NCBI RefSeq assembly: GCF_905171765.1
Contig: NC_053389.1
Location: 787,006,254 to 787,070,253 of the forward strand
Reading direction: 5' to 3'
Source of the DNA: Bufo bufo
Lineage: Eukaryota > Chordata > Amphibia > Anura > Bufonidae
DNA length: 64,000 bases
Under the pieces are notes generated by a model, which did not search any database, was not told where the DNA came from, and saw nothing but the letters and a program-made list of their open reading frames with translations. The translations under genes were made by a program, and so were the position numbers. Within the stretch, counting starts at the first letter, position 1. Every line of letters starts with the position of its first letter. Shown here piece after piece: positions 45,148-56,079 of the stretch.

Positions 45148-46086
45148 CAGTACAGACCAAAAGTTTGGACACACCTTCTCATTCAAAGAGTTTTCTTTAT
45201 TTTCATGACTATGAAGGCATCAAAACTATGAATTAACACATGTGGAATTATATACATAACAAACAAGTGTGAAACAACTGAAAATATGTCATATTCTAGG
45301 TTCTTCAAAGTAGCCACCTTTTGCTTTGATTACTGCTTTGCACACTCTTGGCATTCTCTTGATGAGCTTCAAGAGGTAGTCCCCTGAAATGGTCTTCCAA
45401 CAGTCTTGAAGGAGTTCCCAGAGATGCTTAGCACTTGTTGGCCCTTTTGCCTTCACTCTGCGGTCCAGCTCACCCCAAACCATCTGGATTGGGTTCAGGT
45501 CCGGTGACTGTGGAGGCCAGGTCATCTGGCGCAGCACCCCATCACTCTCCTTCATGGTCAAATAGCCCTTACTTTCAAAGTATTCCCAATTTTTCGGCTG
45601 ACTGACTGACCTTCATTTCTTAAAGTAATGATGGCCACTAGTTTTTCTTTACTTAGCTGCTTTTTTCTTGCCATAATACAAATTCTAACAGTCTATTCAG
45701 TAGGACTATCAGCTGTGTATCCACCTGACTTCTCCTCAACGCCACTAATGGTCCCAACCCCATTTATAAGGCAAGAAATCCCACTTATTAAACCTGACAG
45801 GGCACACCTGTGAAGTGAAAACCATTTCAGGGGACTACCTCTTGAAGCTCATCAAGAAAATGCCAAGAGTGTGCAAAGCAGTAATCAAAGCAAAAGGTGG
45901 CTACTTTGAAGAACCTAGAATATGACATATTTTCAGTTGTTTCACACTTGTTTGTTATGTATATAATTCTACATGTGTTAATTCATAGTTTTGATGCCTT
46001 CAGTGTGAATCTACAATTTTCATAGTCATGAAAATAAAGAAAACTCTTTGAATGAGAAGGTGTGTCCAAACTTTTGGTCTGTACTG
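45148..46086 (-). mobile_element. Tc1-like foldback element with ~255-bp inverted arms
   Basis: Ends CAGTACAGACCAAAAGTTTG and CAAACTTTTGGTCTGTACTG, flanked by TA (45146-45147 and 46087-46088). Left arm 45148-45403 and right arm about 45822-46086 are inverse for some 255 bp, with a ~25-bp extra segment in the right arm. Both arms include the last part of a Tc1 transposase gene, so the element is a rearranged Tc1 with duplicated, inverted 3' ends. Confidence 0.88.
45289..45561 (-). pseudogene. Tc1 transposase C-terminal fragment
   Basis: A 90-codon fragment with WPPQSPDLNPIQMVWGELDR and RMPRVCKAVIKAKGGYFEE. The catalytic glutamate of NPIE is replaced by glutamine (NPIQ). The DNA-binding half and both catalytic aspartates are missing. 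The last ~30 residues are also encoded on the plus strand near 45825-45925 by the inverted arm. Confidence 0.85.
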
Positions 46087-46626
46087 TAGATTGAATCTTG
46101 TTATTTATCCCTCCAAGGAAAAACAGTAGGTTGATCATATACTGTGCGTCCTAACACTGACTCGTTCACTGTATTCACCAAGAGTTCATAGGGTAGGAAT
46201 GCTGTATGTGTTGTTACTCATCCACTCTATATTTTCCCCAAATCTCTGCAAAATGTTCTTTCAAAATATCGGCAATAGAACAGGGTACTCACGGTTATGG
46301 TAACCAAACTGCGGATGGAGTTGCACGGATAGCACATACACCAGGCCAAGGCATTATTCACCACAGAGGGAACAACACAGGTCACACACACAAGACCAAA
46401 ACAGAAGAAAATACGTAGAGGAGGTAGAACCAAGAATAAACTACCAGAGACACCAATAATTGATCAAGATATAGTAGTTAATCTTAGCGAAACCACTTTA
46501 ACTCACGCGCAAATCACTTTACTAAATAAAGGTTTAAAATATGCACCAACCAACAAGTTAAATAAATTTGATACTTATGTTGGTATCGAAAAGTTCCTTA
46601 GGAAACTTTATTTAAAAAAACACTTC

Positions 46627-48044
46627 ATGAAAAATCCTATCACTACACAAGCATCAATTAAAGCACCAGGTAATTATCAACACACGGAATTAAGGGTAAA
46701 ATCTACTAAATATCCTAGACAGGAATTGAGTCAAGAACTAATAACATTTAGGAAATGTGTCGAACACGATATAAGACAACTAAAAGAGGGGAATCCTAGA
46801 CAAAATAACTTAAATAAGGCCCAAATACAGGCGATTAAACAATTACAGGAACAAGAACAGACAGTTATCCGCCCGGCAGACAAAGGCGGAGCTATAGTTG
46901 TACAAGACCTTGTGAATTACAACCAAGAATGCCTAAAACAACTGGAAGATCAAACAACCTATTTAAAACTTAAATGTGATCCCACACTTAAATGCCAACA
47001 AGAACTAATTATATTGTGTGATAAAGGACTAACACAGGGAATATTAACGGAAGAAGAATATAATTTCATAACTACAACAGAACAAAGACTCCCTGTGTTT
47101 TATTGTATTCCCAAATTACACAAAGACCCGATTAACCCCCCTGGCCGTCCTATAGTGTCAGGTATAGGATCTCTCACTACCAATCTGTCTAATTATGTAG
47201 ACAGATTATTACAACCAATAGTGCAAAAAAACTATTCCTATATCAGGGACACAACTCAGATCATTAGTTTATTGGAAAATGTCAAATATGACCCTAGCTG
47301 GACCATTGGAACTCTTGATGTACAGTCTTTGTACACAATTATCAACCATCAACAAGGTATAGCAGCTATGAAAACACAACTATTAAGTGACGGCAATATC
47401 CCTGAAAAACAGATTGATTTCCTAGAAGAGAGTGTCAGTTTCATTCTGACACATAATTATTTTTATTTTGAAGGAGATTTTTACTTGCAAATGCAAGGGA
47501 CTGCCATGGGCACCAGGTTTGCCCCCAGCTATGCCAATCTGTTTATGGCAGATTGGGAGAGACAACTGATTGTGCCAAGGCTGGGGTCAGACCTGGTGCT
47601 CTGGCACCGTTATATAGATGACGTCACATTTATTTGGAAAAAAGACAGACCAACTCTAGATAGGTTTTTGGAAGAGATAAACCTTAATGAACTGAATCTA
47701 AGATTTACATCATCACCTTATCCAAGACAAGTATAGAATATCCAGACCTACATATCACAGTAGAAAATGATAGCCTAGTATGCAATACTTTCCATAAACC
47801 GGTCTCTAAAAACAGTTATATTAGATACACCAGCTGTCATTTACCAAGATGGCTGATAAATGTACCATTGGGACAGTTCAGAAGATTAAAAAGAAACTGC
47901 ACCAAAAATAACCAATTTGAGGAAGAGGCTAGTAAACTGAAGGAACAACTAACTCAAAAAGAATATCCAGAAATAGTGGTTGATACAGCATTTAGTAAAG
48001 TCCAAAAGATGGATATAAGCATTTTTTTCAAACAAAAAGATTAA
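46627..48044 (+). pseudogene. PLE reverse transcriptase (copy 2), frameshifted
   Basis: The main frame 46627-47736 covers the N-terminal blocks (VIRPADKGGAIVVQD, FYCIPKLHKDP, GRPIVSGIGSL), the first catalytic aspartate in GTLDVQSLYT, the QMQGTAMGTRFAPSYANLFM block and WHRYIDDVTFIW with the paired catalytic aspartates. A frameshift near 47715 ends this frame. The next frame continues SIEYPDLHITVENDSLVCN and CHLPRWLINVPLGQFRRLKR to a TAA at 48043-48045. The RT resembles telomerase-type RTs of the PLE group. The fold is intact through the active site, but the gene is broken downstream. Confidence 0.9.
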
Positions 48045-48058
48045 AAAAATGGAAACCC

Positions 48059-48737
48059 AAAGAGAGATGGACTGTAGATTGATTATACCATTTAACCCCC
48101 AATATAAGAAAATTCAACATATCTTAAAGAAACATTGGCATTTTATACAAAGAGACAAATGGATAGGACATTTGGTGCCAGTGAATCCTAGAGTAACATT
48201 CTAAATATGGGCATAAAGGTGGCACCATCTATGCCAAATAAACGAAAAGCTAGGTCCTCAGTCCAAGAATGGATAGGATTAAAGGGCTTTTATTGATGTG
48301 GGGTATGTAGCAACTGTTCAACCACTATGTTTCCTAAAAAAACTACAGAAGTCATCTCAACTAGCAATGCATATATTCACCAAATCAGAGATTGTCTGAC
48401 ATGCAGTTCCACTAATGTAATATACATTATTACGTGCCCTTGTAATAAGCAATATGTGGGAAGAACTAAAAGATCTATGAAAAAGAGAATTTCGGAACAC
48501 ATTGCAAACATCAAAAAGGGGTATGAAAATCATGCATTGTCAAAACACTTTAAGGAACATCATAACCAAAATCCCACTGGACTTACGTATGCAGCTATTG
48601 ATAAAGTCAATTTACATTGGAGAGGGGGAAATCATGTGTGTCGTATGTCACGTCTAGAATCTAGACAAATTTTTGAACTCAGCACACTTATACCACAGGG
48701 CTTAAACGCTGAAATGGAATTGTTCGGCTTCTTGTGA
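48059..48737 (+). pseudogene. PLE linker and GIY-YIG endonuclease (copy 2)
   Basis: The linker segment near 48059-48310 has a small deletion/frameshift around 48200 and a TGA at about 48295 where copy 1 has a glutamine codon. The final frame 48327-48737 encodes DCLTC, VIYIITC...QYVGRT, the GIY-YIG signature, SEHIANIKKGYENHALSKHF, and ends ELFGFL. The catalytic arginine and tyrosines of the motif are kept. The breaks upstream separate it from the RT. Confidence 0.88.
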
Positions 48738-48751
48738 AGGAGGTGATGCAC

Positions 48752-48807
48752 CCTCGGTGACGAGGTACCCCGGAGGATTTTACAAATCCTGGGTCTTCCT
48801 TACCGGG
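48752..48807 (+). other. Stem-loops in PLE 3' UTR (copy 2)
   Basis: Fifteen bases after the endonuclease stop: CCTCG-GTGA-CGAGG (48752-48765, a GNRA-type loop), AGGATTT-TAC-AAATCCT (48774-48790), and the enclosing pair CCCGG (48769-48773) with CCGGG (48803-48807). The same structure is present in copy 1. Confidence 0.6.
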
Positions 48808-49111
48808 ACTGCACCACCTCATAAGCCACACAATTCTCCATTATGTCCACTATTGGAAAGATGACTGAGAAGTTAGACCCATTACATATAGATTCTGGAT
48901 AGAAGGCAATATACAATGCAAGCAAGATGGAAACGCATTATAATTGCAATGTTTGCATATATAGCATCAGACATAACAGTTGAATTTGGAGTAGGCACTA
49001 TACTAATATACAGTCAGGTCCATAAATATTGGGACATCAACACAATTCTAACATTTTTGGCTCTATACACCACCACAATGGATTTGAAATGAAACGAACA
49101 AGATGTGCTTT

Positions 49112-50848
49112 AACCCCTTAAGGACACAGCCTTATTTCACCTTAAGGACCAGGCTATTTTTTGCAAATCTGACCAGTGTCACTTTAAGTGGTGATAACTT
49201 TAAAACGCTTTTACTTATCCAGGCCATTCTGAGATTGTTTTTTCGTCACATATTGTACTTCATGACACTGGTAAAATGAAGTCAAAAAAATTATTATTTT
49301 TTGCATTAAAAAATACCTAATTTACCAAAAATTTGGAAAAATTAGCAAATTTCAAAGTTTCAGTTTCTCTTTACAAATTTACAAAAACCCAATTTTTAGG
49401 GACCACTACAGCTCTGAAGTCACTTTGCGAGGCTTACATAATAGAAACCACCCAAAAATGACCCCATTCTATAAACTACACCCCTCAAGGTATTCAAAAC
49501 TGATTTTACAAACTTCGTTAACCCTTTAGGTGTTTTACAAGAGTTATTGGCAAATGGGGATGAAATTTGAGAATTAAATTTTTTTGCCTAATTTTCCATT
49601 TTAACCCATTTTTTCCCACTAACAAAGCAAGGGTTAACAGCCAAACAAGACTGTATCTTTATTGCCCTGACTCTGCCATTTACAGAAACACCCCATACGT
49701 GGCCGTAAACTACTGTACGGCCACACAGCGGGGCGTAGAGTGAAAGGTGCGCCGTTTGGTTTTTGGAAGGCAGATTTTGCTGGACTGGTTTATTTACACC
49801 ATGTCCCATTTGAAGCCCCCCTTATGCACCCCTAGAGTAGAAACTCCATAAAAGTGACCCCATCTAAGAAACATACCCTCAAGGTATTCAAAACTGATTT
49901 TACAAACTTTGTTAACCCTTTAGGTGTTTCACAAGATTTAATGGAAAATAGAGATACAATTTCAAAATTTCACTTTTTTGGCAGATTTTCCATTTTAATA
50001 TTTTTTTTCCAGTTACAAAGCAAGGGTTAACAGCCAAACAAAACTCATTATTTATGGCCCTGATTCTGTAGTTTACAGAAACACCCCATATGTGGTCATA
50101 AACCGTTGTACGGGCACACGGCAGGGCGCAGAAGGAAAGGAATGCCATACGGTTTTTGGAAGGCAGATTTTGCTGGACTGGTTTTTTTGACACCATGTCC
50201 CATTTAAAGCCCCCCTGATGCACCCCTAGAGTAGAAACTCCAAAAAAGTGACCCCATTTTAGAAACTAAGGGATAGGGTGGCAGTTTTGTTGGTACTAGT
50301 TTAGGGTACATATGATTTTTGGTTGCTCTATAATACACTTTTTGTGCGGCAAGGTAACAAGAAATAGCTTTTTTGGCACCTTTTTTTTTTTTTTTTGTTA
50401 TTTACAACATTCATCTGACAGGTTAGATCATGTGGTAATTTTATAGAGCAGGTTGTCACGGACGCGGCAATACCTAATATGTATACAATTTTTTTTATTT
50501 ATGTAAGTTTTACACAATGATTTAATTTTTAAAACCAAAAAAAGTTTTTGTGTCTCCATAGTCTAAGAGCCATAGTTTTTTCAGTTTTTGGGCGATTATC
50601 TTAAGTAGGGTTTCATTTTTTGCGGGATAAGATGATGGTTTGATTGGCACTATTTTGTGGTGCATATGACTTTTTGATCGCTTGCTATTACACTTTTTGT
50701 GACGTAAGATTTTAGCTTTTTTTTTACACCGTTTTTATTTTTATTTTTTTACGGTGGTCACCTGAGGGGTTAGGTCATGTGATATTTTTATAGAGCCGGT
50801 CGATACGGACGTGGAGATACCTAATATGTATACTTTTTTTTTATTTAT
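49112..50848. mobile_element. Interspersed repeat inserted in Tc1 element D
   Basis: Begins at TTAACCCCTTAAGGACACAG and ends near ATACTTTTTTTTTATTTATG. It holds an internal tandem pair about 421 bp apart: CTCAAGGTATTCAAAACTGA at about 49487 and 49878, and ACAGAAACACCCCATA in each. Its GACCCCATT...AAGGTATTC block resembles the palindromes at 1-1035. The TTAA start hints at a TTAA-specific transposon, but the right end shows no matching inverted repeat and part of the Tc1 host is missing, so it is truncated or accompanied by a deletion. Confidence 0.65.
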
Positions 50849-51796
50849 GTCTACTGCAACTGTCTTCAGTTCCTGCTTGTTCTTGGGGTATTTTCCCTTC
50901 AGTTTTGTCTTCAGCAAGTGAAATGCATGCTCAATCGGATTCAGGTCAGATGATTGACTTGGCCATTGCATAACATTCCACTTCTTTCCCTTAAAAAACT
51001 CTTTGGTTGCTTTTGCACTATGCTTTGGGGTCATTGTCCATCTGCACTGTGAAGCGCCGTCCAAGAGTTCTGAAGCATTTGGCCGAATATGAGCAGATAA
51101 TATTGCCCGAAACACTTCAGAATTCATCCTGCTGCTTTTGTCAGCAGTCACATCATCAACAAATACAAGAGAACCAGTTCCATTGGCAGCCATACATGCC
51201 CACGCCATGACACTACCATCACCATGCTTCACTGATGAGGTGGTATGTTTAGGATCATGAGCAGTTCCTTTCCTTCTCCATACTCTTTTCCCATCACTCT
51301 GGTACAAGTTGATATTGGCCTCATCTGTCCATAGGATGTTGTTCCAGAACTGTGAAGGCTTTTTTAGATGTCGTTTGGCAAACTCTAATCTGGCCTTCCT
51401 GTTTTTGAGGCTCACCAATGGTTTACATCTTGTGGTGAACCCTCTGTATTCACTCTGGTGAAGTCTTCTCTTGATTGTTGACTTTGACACACATACACCT
51501 ACCTCCTGGAGAGTGTTCTTGATCTGTCCAACTGTTGTGAAGGGTGTTTTCTTCACCAGTGAAAGTATTCTTCGGTCATCCACCACAGTTGTTTTCCGTG
51601 GTCTTCCGGGTATTTTGGTGTTGCTGAGCTCACCGGTGCGTTCCTTCTTTTTAAGAATGTTCCAAACAGTTGTATTGGCCACGCCTAATGTTTTTGCTAT
51701 CTCTCTGATGGGTTTGTTTTGTTTTTTCAGCCTAATGATGGCTTGCTTCACTGATAGTGACAGCTCTTCGGATCTCATCTTGAGAGTTGACAGCAA
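50839..51796 (-). pseudogene. Tc1 transposase with altered second catalytic site and lost C-terminus
   Basis: The minus-strand frame starts at 51796. Helix-turn-helix regions are at residues ~10-55 and ~65-125, GRPRKTT is the AT-hook-like linker, and the first catalytic aspartate is in LWTDEAN. Around 51020-51080 the frame reads SELLDGASQCRWTMTPKHS, where another frame would give GRRFTVQMDND. Two opposite frameshifts thus remove the second catalytic aspartate while keeping the frame open. The glutamate in SSDLNPIE remains. After VAVDI (about 50848) the frame runs into the inserted repeat for 33 codons to 50741. Inactive. Confidence 0.88.
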
Positions 51797-52136
51797 CAGA
51801 TTCCAAATGCAGATAGCACACTTGAAATGAACTCTGGACCTTTTATCTGCTCATTGTAATTGGGATAATGAGGGAATAACACACACCTGGCCACGGAACA
51901 GCTGAGAAGCCAATTGTCCCATTACTTTTGGTCCCTTAACAAGTGGGATGCACATATGCAAACTGTTGTAATTCCTTCACCGTTCACCTGATTTGGATGT
52001 AAATACCCTCAAATTAAAGCTGACAGTCTGCAGTTAAAGCACATCATGTTCGTTTCATTTCAAATCCATTGTGGTGGTGTATAGAGCCAAAAATGTTAGA
52101 ATTGTGTAGATGTCCCAATATTTATGGACCTGACTG

Positions 52137-52325
52137 TATGTACACAGTGACTGCACCAGCAGAATAGTGAGTGCAGCTCTGGAGTATAATACAGGATATA
52201 ACTCAAGATCAGTACAGGATAAGTAATGTATGTACACAGTGACTCCACCAGCAAAATAGTGAGTGCAGCTCTGGAGTATAATACAGGATGTAACTCAGGA
52301 TCAGTACAGGATAAGTAATTTAATG
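52137..52325. repeat. Two ~92-bp tandem units
   Basis: TGTACACAGTGACTCCACCA, GCAAAATAGTGAGTGCAGCT and CTGGAGTATAATACAGGAT occur twice, about 92 bp apart. It follows directly on the TA of Tc1 element D. Confidence 0.8.
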
Positions 52326-54057
52326 TAGAGCAGAAGAGGTAATGTTACACCCCCCCCCACCCCATAAACTTCTTTGCATTGCAAAACGCTCCTCCCCTGC
52401 AACTCCCACTCTCTCAGATGAGGCCGACTGCTACTCTGTTTATAATGTCATTGTATTATACTGTTGAAGGGGTCCCTGACAATAAAATATTTGTCCTCAT
52501 GCTGGGTGGACCCCTTCAGAGTCCAGGCCTCAAAGCAAATGCTTCCCCTATAGCTACGCCCCTGCTCTGTCGCTCCCCTGGACCATGCAGTGATGAGAAG
52601 GGCACATCTGTTTTTCGCTTTGGGTGATAAGAAGCAGATGTCTGTGGATGTTGCCTGCAGGTTTGTGGTGCAGGAAATAATGAGTCTAGATTAAAATCAG
52701 ACATTACTTTACCAAAGATTAAAGTTTAAGAACATCAGTTACCTTACCTGCCTACCGTCCTGGATCCGGTGGCATCGTCCCAGATTTTGGTGGCTGTCAT
52801 GGTCCCCGGAGGGTGCAGAGACACTTGATTGCAATGTGGGGCACAACAGGTGGTTAATAGAGCAAGATGTCTCTTTAAAGCAATTCTCACACTGCACTAC
52901 TCTAGCTGACTTTCGCATAGGCATCCGGGAATGAGGGTGCACACTTAGTCTTGTTACAACCACAGGGTGGACTCTAACTTCAGACTATGCTCTGCACCTT
53001 CTGTACAAGTTACTATACTGACAATTTAAGTTTTCAATATGTTCTCGGCAGGATGTGGAACAGTGAGCATATCTGGAATTCTGCCTTTTGTAAGCTTGTC
53101 CAGCGCCTGAAGCCTTTACGCTACTGAACAATGTGGCTGTAGAGTCAATTCACCTCTACAGAACTTCTATTCTGCACCTCACTCTGCAGGGGATAGGTCA
53201 TCAATATCAGATCAGCAGGGGTTCACCTGAATGGGAGCAGTGCTGTAGTAGCCACTGCCAGCTCCGTGTACTACACAATGGATGGAGCTGTCTACTTTTC
53301 CTGTGCCTACTGAAAAACATCTAAAAGGTGGGGGTGCTGGAAGTCATATCCTAAGGCAAGACCGTAAAAATCCCGGAGAACCCGCTTAATCCCATAACAG
53401 TTAGAGGTTACCCAAATTAAATTTACAAACAATTATTTCTTATCCGAGTAGTATTTTAGTAAATTACTTCACCCTGATTAAATTTACACATTTCCACTAC
53501 ACAGCAAGCAGTACAGGTTCTAAAATTAGGCAATAATACGGTAAAAACAAGGGTGACTTGTCTGTAGAGCAATCAATTTGCTGCCTGCATTAGCCTGTCT
53601 TAATAATTAATCTGCTTAACAGAGCCTGCTCTTCAGATGACTGATTTCCATCTAGAGTAATATCATACACATTAACTGACTGTGAGATACAGCTTCATCA
53701 AATTAAATGGTTCTCTGTGAAGAAGCACATGTTTTCCTGGAACAAACAGGAGACAAATATAGATAGAGCCAAAGACGAATCTATGCAACCCCCATTCTCC
53801 CAATAAGAAGGGGTTATACTTCTGGGATCTGACCTTTATGACATTTGCTGTTAATATGCTGTAGTGTCTCAGATGAGAATACTGTGCTAGTGGAACTAGA
53901 AAAACAATGTGGCCTCTGGACCAGAAAAGGTTGTGCACCCCTACACAAAATTAACATTATTAGACAAGTAAATGTGCAGCAGACCACTCTTAGGCATCTG
54001 GGGTATCCCTTGCCCCTTAGGAGGTTTCTACTAAATATGTTCCTCTAATAGAGCAAG
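52326..54057. other. No gene recognised
   Basis: Mixed low-copy-looking sequence. The segment 52440-52570 has the look of an interspersed repeat (GAAGGGGTCC...GGACCCCTTC, an imperfect inverted pair near 52467 and 52508). No protein domain is found in the short frames. Confidence 0.35.
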
Positions 54058-55330
54058 TAGTCATGACGCCAGTTGCAGTTAAGCAACGAGGACATGGAGT
54101 CCCCTTTGTAGATGGTAGTGTGGGTATCCAGGTGTAGGATTGCCAGAGTGGTGTAGAGTGGCCTACAATCTCTCTGAAGGTGTTGTATACACATGTCACG
54201 ATGCTCCTACCTGGATATCCTTGGATCCCAGATGTGGTTGTCACGGCGGGGAGTGGGGAAAACCCCCCAAAGTACAATGTCAGGGATAAAGGGAAAGCAG
54301 CTAGGCCAGGACGCCAGAATAAGGGAGCAGGTCACCTCCTATTGCATCCCTAATCATCACCCTAACTCCTCACCGTATGAGCGGACCTGGATGGTAGGAC
54401 GGCTCATACCAGGATACCTATGGCCCTGAGTCGCCCTTATAATCCCTCACATAGGAGCAGGGGAGAGACGACCTGTTCTTCCCAGACATGGATGAACAGG
54501 AGTCTCAAATGGCCTAGCAGCAGGGAAAGGAAGCCAAGTGGAATGGCAGGTAAGTACCCAGTGGCAGGGATAACCGCTGAACCAAGAACAGCTTGGTAAC
54601 TTACCTGCCGCAGCTGCTGGACGGCACAACAGAAGACCACACCAAGGTAAACTGGAACCCATAGAAACTCGCTGCGAACCAAACACCAAACGGATGCAGT
54701 ACATACTGACACACAGGAACCAGGATTCCAGAAACAGCTCACAGACGACATTTGGTTCATCCCTCCAGGAAACCATGAGACCCCTCTTCCGGAGGCACAA
54801 CTAACAGGGTACGACTTGCATACATAAACCCACACCAAACATCCAAACAGGTAAGGTAGGGGAACATGGAGGATAGAATGGGAAGACATCGCTGGAGACA
54901 TCAATGTCCCACTAGGTGGCCCTCACACTGGAAGATGGAACAACCAGACAAAGAGCATAACTCCAGCACACACCAAGACTGGAGTACAACTGACTCCTGA
55001 CCTTAAACCAAAGGTATAAGAAGCACCTAGTGACCACACCCAGCAAGGTAGTTAAGCCTTACTGCACCAGACATGGGAAGGCTACAACTTAAAGGGGAAG
55101 TGCACACACCAGCCACAACGCTGCCCCCGGCAACAGCATGCGTGGCAACCATGTCACGGCGCACACAGCCAAAGCCGAGACACTGCCACCACATGCCATA
55201 ACAGCAACACGTTGCCACCGGCAGCAGCAAGCATGGCACCAGTGTCACGGCGCACACACAGCAAAGGCAGTGACAGTGGTAGTCCGAAGCAAGTGCAAAA
55301 GTTGTTGAACTTGGGTAGTGAATAAGTAGA
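54058..55330. other. Probable interspersed repeat, class unknown
   Basis: Moderately GC-rich, with TGTCACGGCG at 54238 and CGTGTCACGGCGCACACA twice (about 55153 and 55245). The two CACGGCGCACACA segments define a small duplicated block of about 95 bp. Minus-strand frames up to 155 codons (54437-54904) show no domain. An LTR-related origin is possible but unsupported. Confidence 0.3.
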
Positions 55331-55981
55331 ATAGGTCCAGACCTTGTATTACCGTTGAACACAGCTTTACTTAGCTAAACGGTAATCCAAACAGTTTCCG
55401 ACTTTATCTTGGTCATCAGCAGGTATTGGCTTAACTTCTGGCAGGCAAACACTTCTGCAACAATCTCAGCTCTGCTATACTGTAGCTTTCTCAGCTCTGC
55501 TATGCTAGCTGGGTAAAATATGAATTTTTCCTCTTCTGCTTGAACTTAGCTGTCTGTAATCTGTTTCTCACTTTATCTTTATCTTCAATCCTAGGAACTT
55601 CTTCCTGGTTTCTAACTCACTTAGCTTGGAGATAGGCAATGCAAGCCCAGAAGGGGACGTGCAACTATGTATAACTCAGAGGCAGGACCTGCGGGCCCTA
55701 GGAAGGGTAAGCTAGACTGACTTCTAACTAACTAACTCCTCCCTCTCTAGAGAGGGCTGGAAGGAACAAAGAGGTTCCTCTCCAGGGAAACTAGCTCTGC
55801 ACAAATTTCCGCCACCTGCTGGTGAACCAGGCACATTACACTTAAACAGTTACAAAATAAGGAAATACATACACACATTGCAGGAAATGACAGTAAATAT
55901 ATATATGAGATGACACTTGATGCACCAACAAGAATAGTAGGGGTACAAAAGAGGTGGCAATACCACTCTGGGGTATTACAG
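55331..55981 (-). mobile_element. Possible LTR-like repeat
   Basis: The right end CTGGGGTATTACA resembles the end of a segment at 23236 (CTGGGGTACTACA). If these are LTRs on the minus strand they begin TGTAATACCCCAG. The opposite border and target duplication were not found. Confidence 0.25.
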
Positions 55982-56079
55982 ATGTCTTAAATGGGGTTTC
56001 TTGTACTCATATTTTGGTTACCTATCCTTCTGTCCCAGGCATTTCTATTTTCTTTCAGAAACCGCATCACAGAGATTAT

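Larger units (their letters stand above)
39845..46327 (-). mobile_element. Penelope-like element, copy 1 (minus strand), with terminal repeats
   Basis: Read on the minus strand: an upstream terminal repeat (46327-44905, interrupted by a Tc1-like foldback), ORF1 (44795-44028), the N-terminal part of a PLE reverse transcriptase (43732-43163), then a deletion of about 610 bp that removes the catalytic core, a LINE insertion (42265-43120), the linker and GIY-YIG endonuclease (42057-41358), a 3' untranslated region with stem-loops, a hammerhead-like motif (40643-40596) and the downstream terminal repeat (40325-39845). Direct terminal repeats plus RT and GIY-YIG endonuclease define Penelope-like elements. 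Copy 2 abuts it in opposite orientation at 46327/46328. Confidence 0.88.
44905..46327 (-). repeat. PLE terminal repeat, upstream copy, split by a Tc1-like foldback
   Basis: 44905-45147 and 46087-46327 together match 39845-40325. The repeat is cut at GTTGCACG, where inverted copy 2 begins, so the part equivalent to 40326-40643, including the hammerhead-like motif, is missing here. Confidence 0.85.
46328..49010 (+). mobile_element. Penelope-like element, copy 2 (plus strand), 5' truncated
   Basis: Runs opposite to copy 1 and starts at GATAGCACATACACCAGGCC, which equals the complement of 44033 downward. It includes the RT core, the linker and the GIY-YIG endonuclease plus the 3' UTR to ACTATACTAATATA. 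The Tc1 element at 49011 is inserted at its right border; after that element the sequence no longer follows copy 1. Adjacent inverted, truncated copies are a recurrent insertion pattern of Penelope-like elements. Confidence 0.88.
49011..52136 (-). mobile_element. Tc1/mariner element D (DD34E), interrupted
   Basis: Ends CAGTCAGGTCCATAAATATT and AATATTTATGGACCTGACTG with TA on both sides (49009-49010 and 52137-52138). The right arm from about 51830 to 52136 carries the long subterminal repeat. The left arm is cut at about 49111 by an interspersed repeat that has also replaced the end of the transposase gene. Confidence 0.92.

Noticed and set aside
54437..54904. 155-codon minus-strand frame as a membrane protein
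   Set aside because: Hydrophobic composition, but no domain, an alternative overlapping frame of equal quality and location in a repeat-like region.
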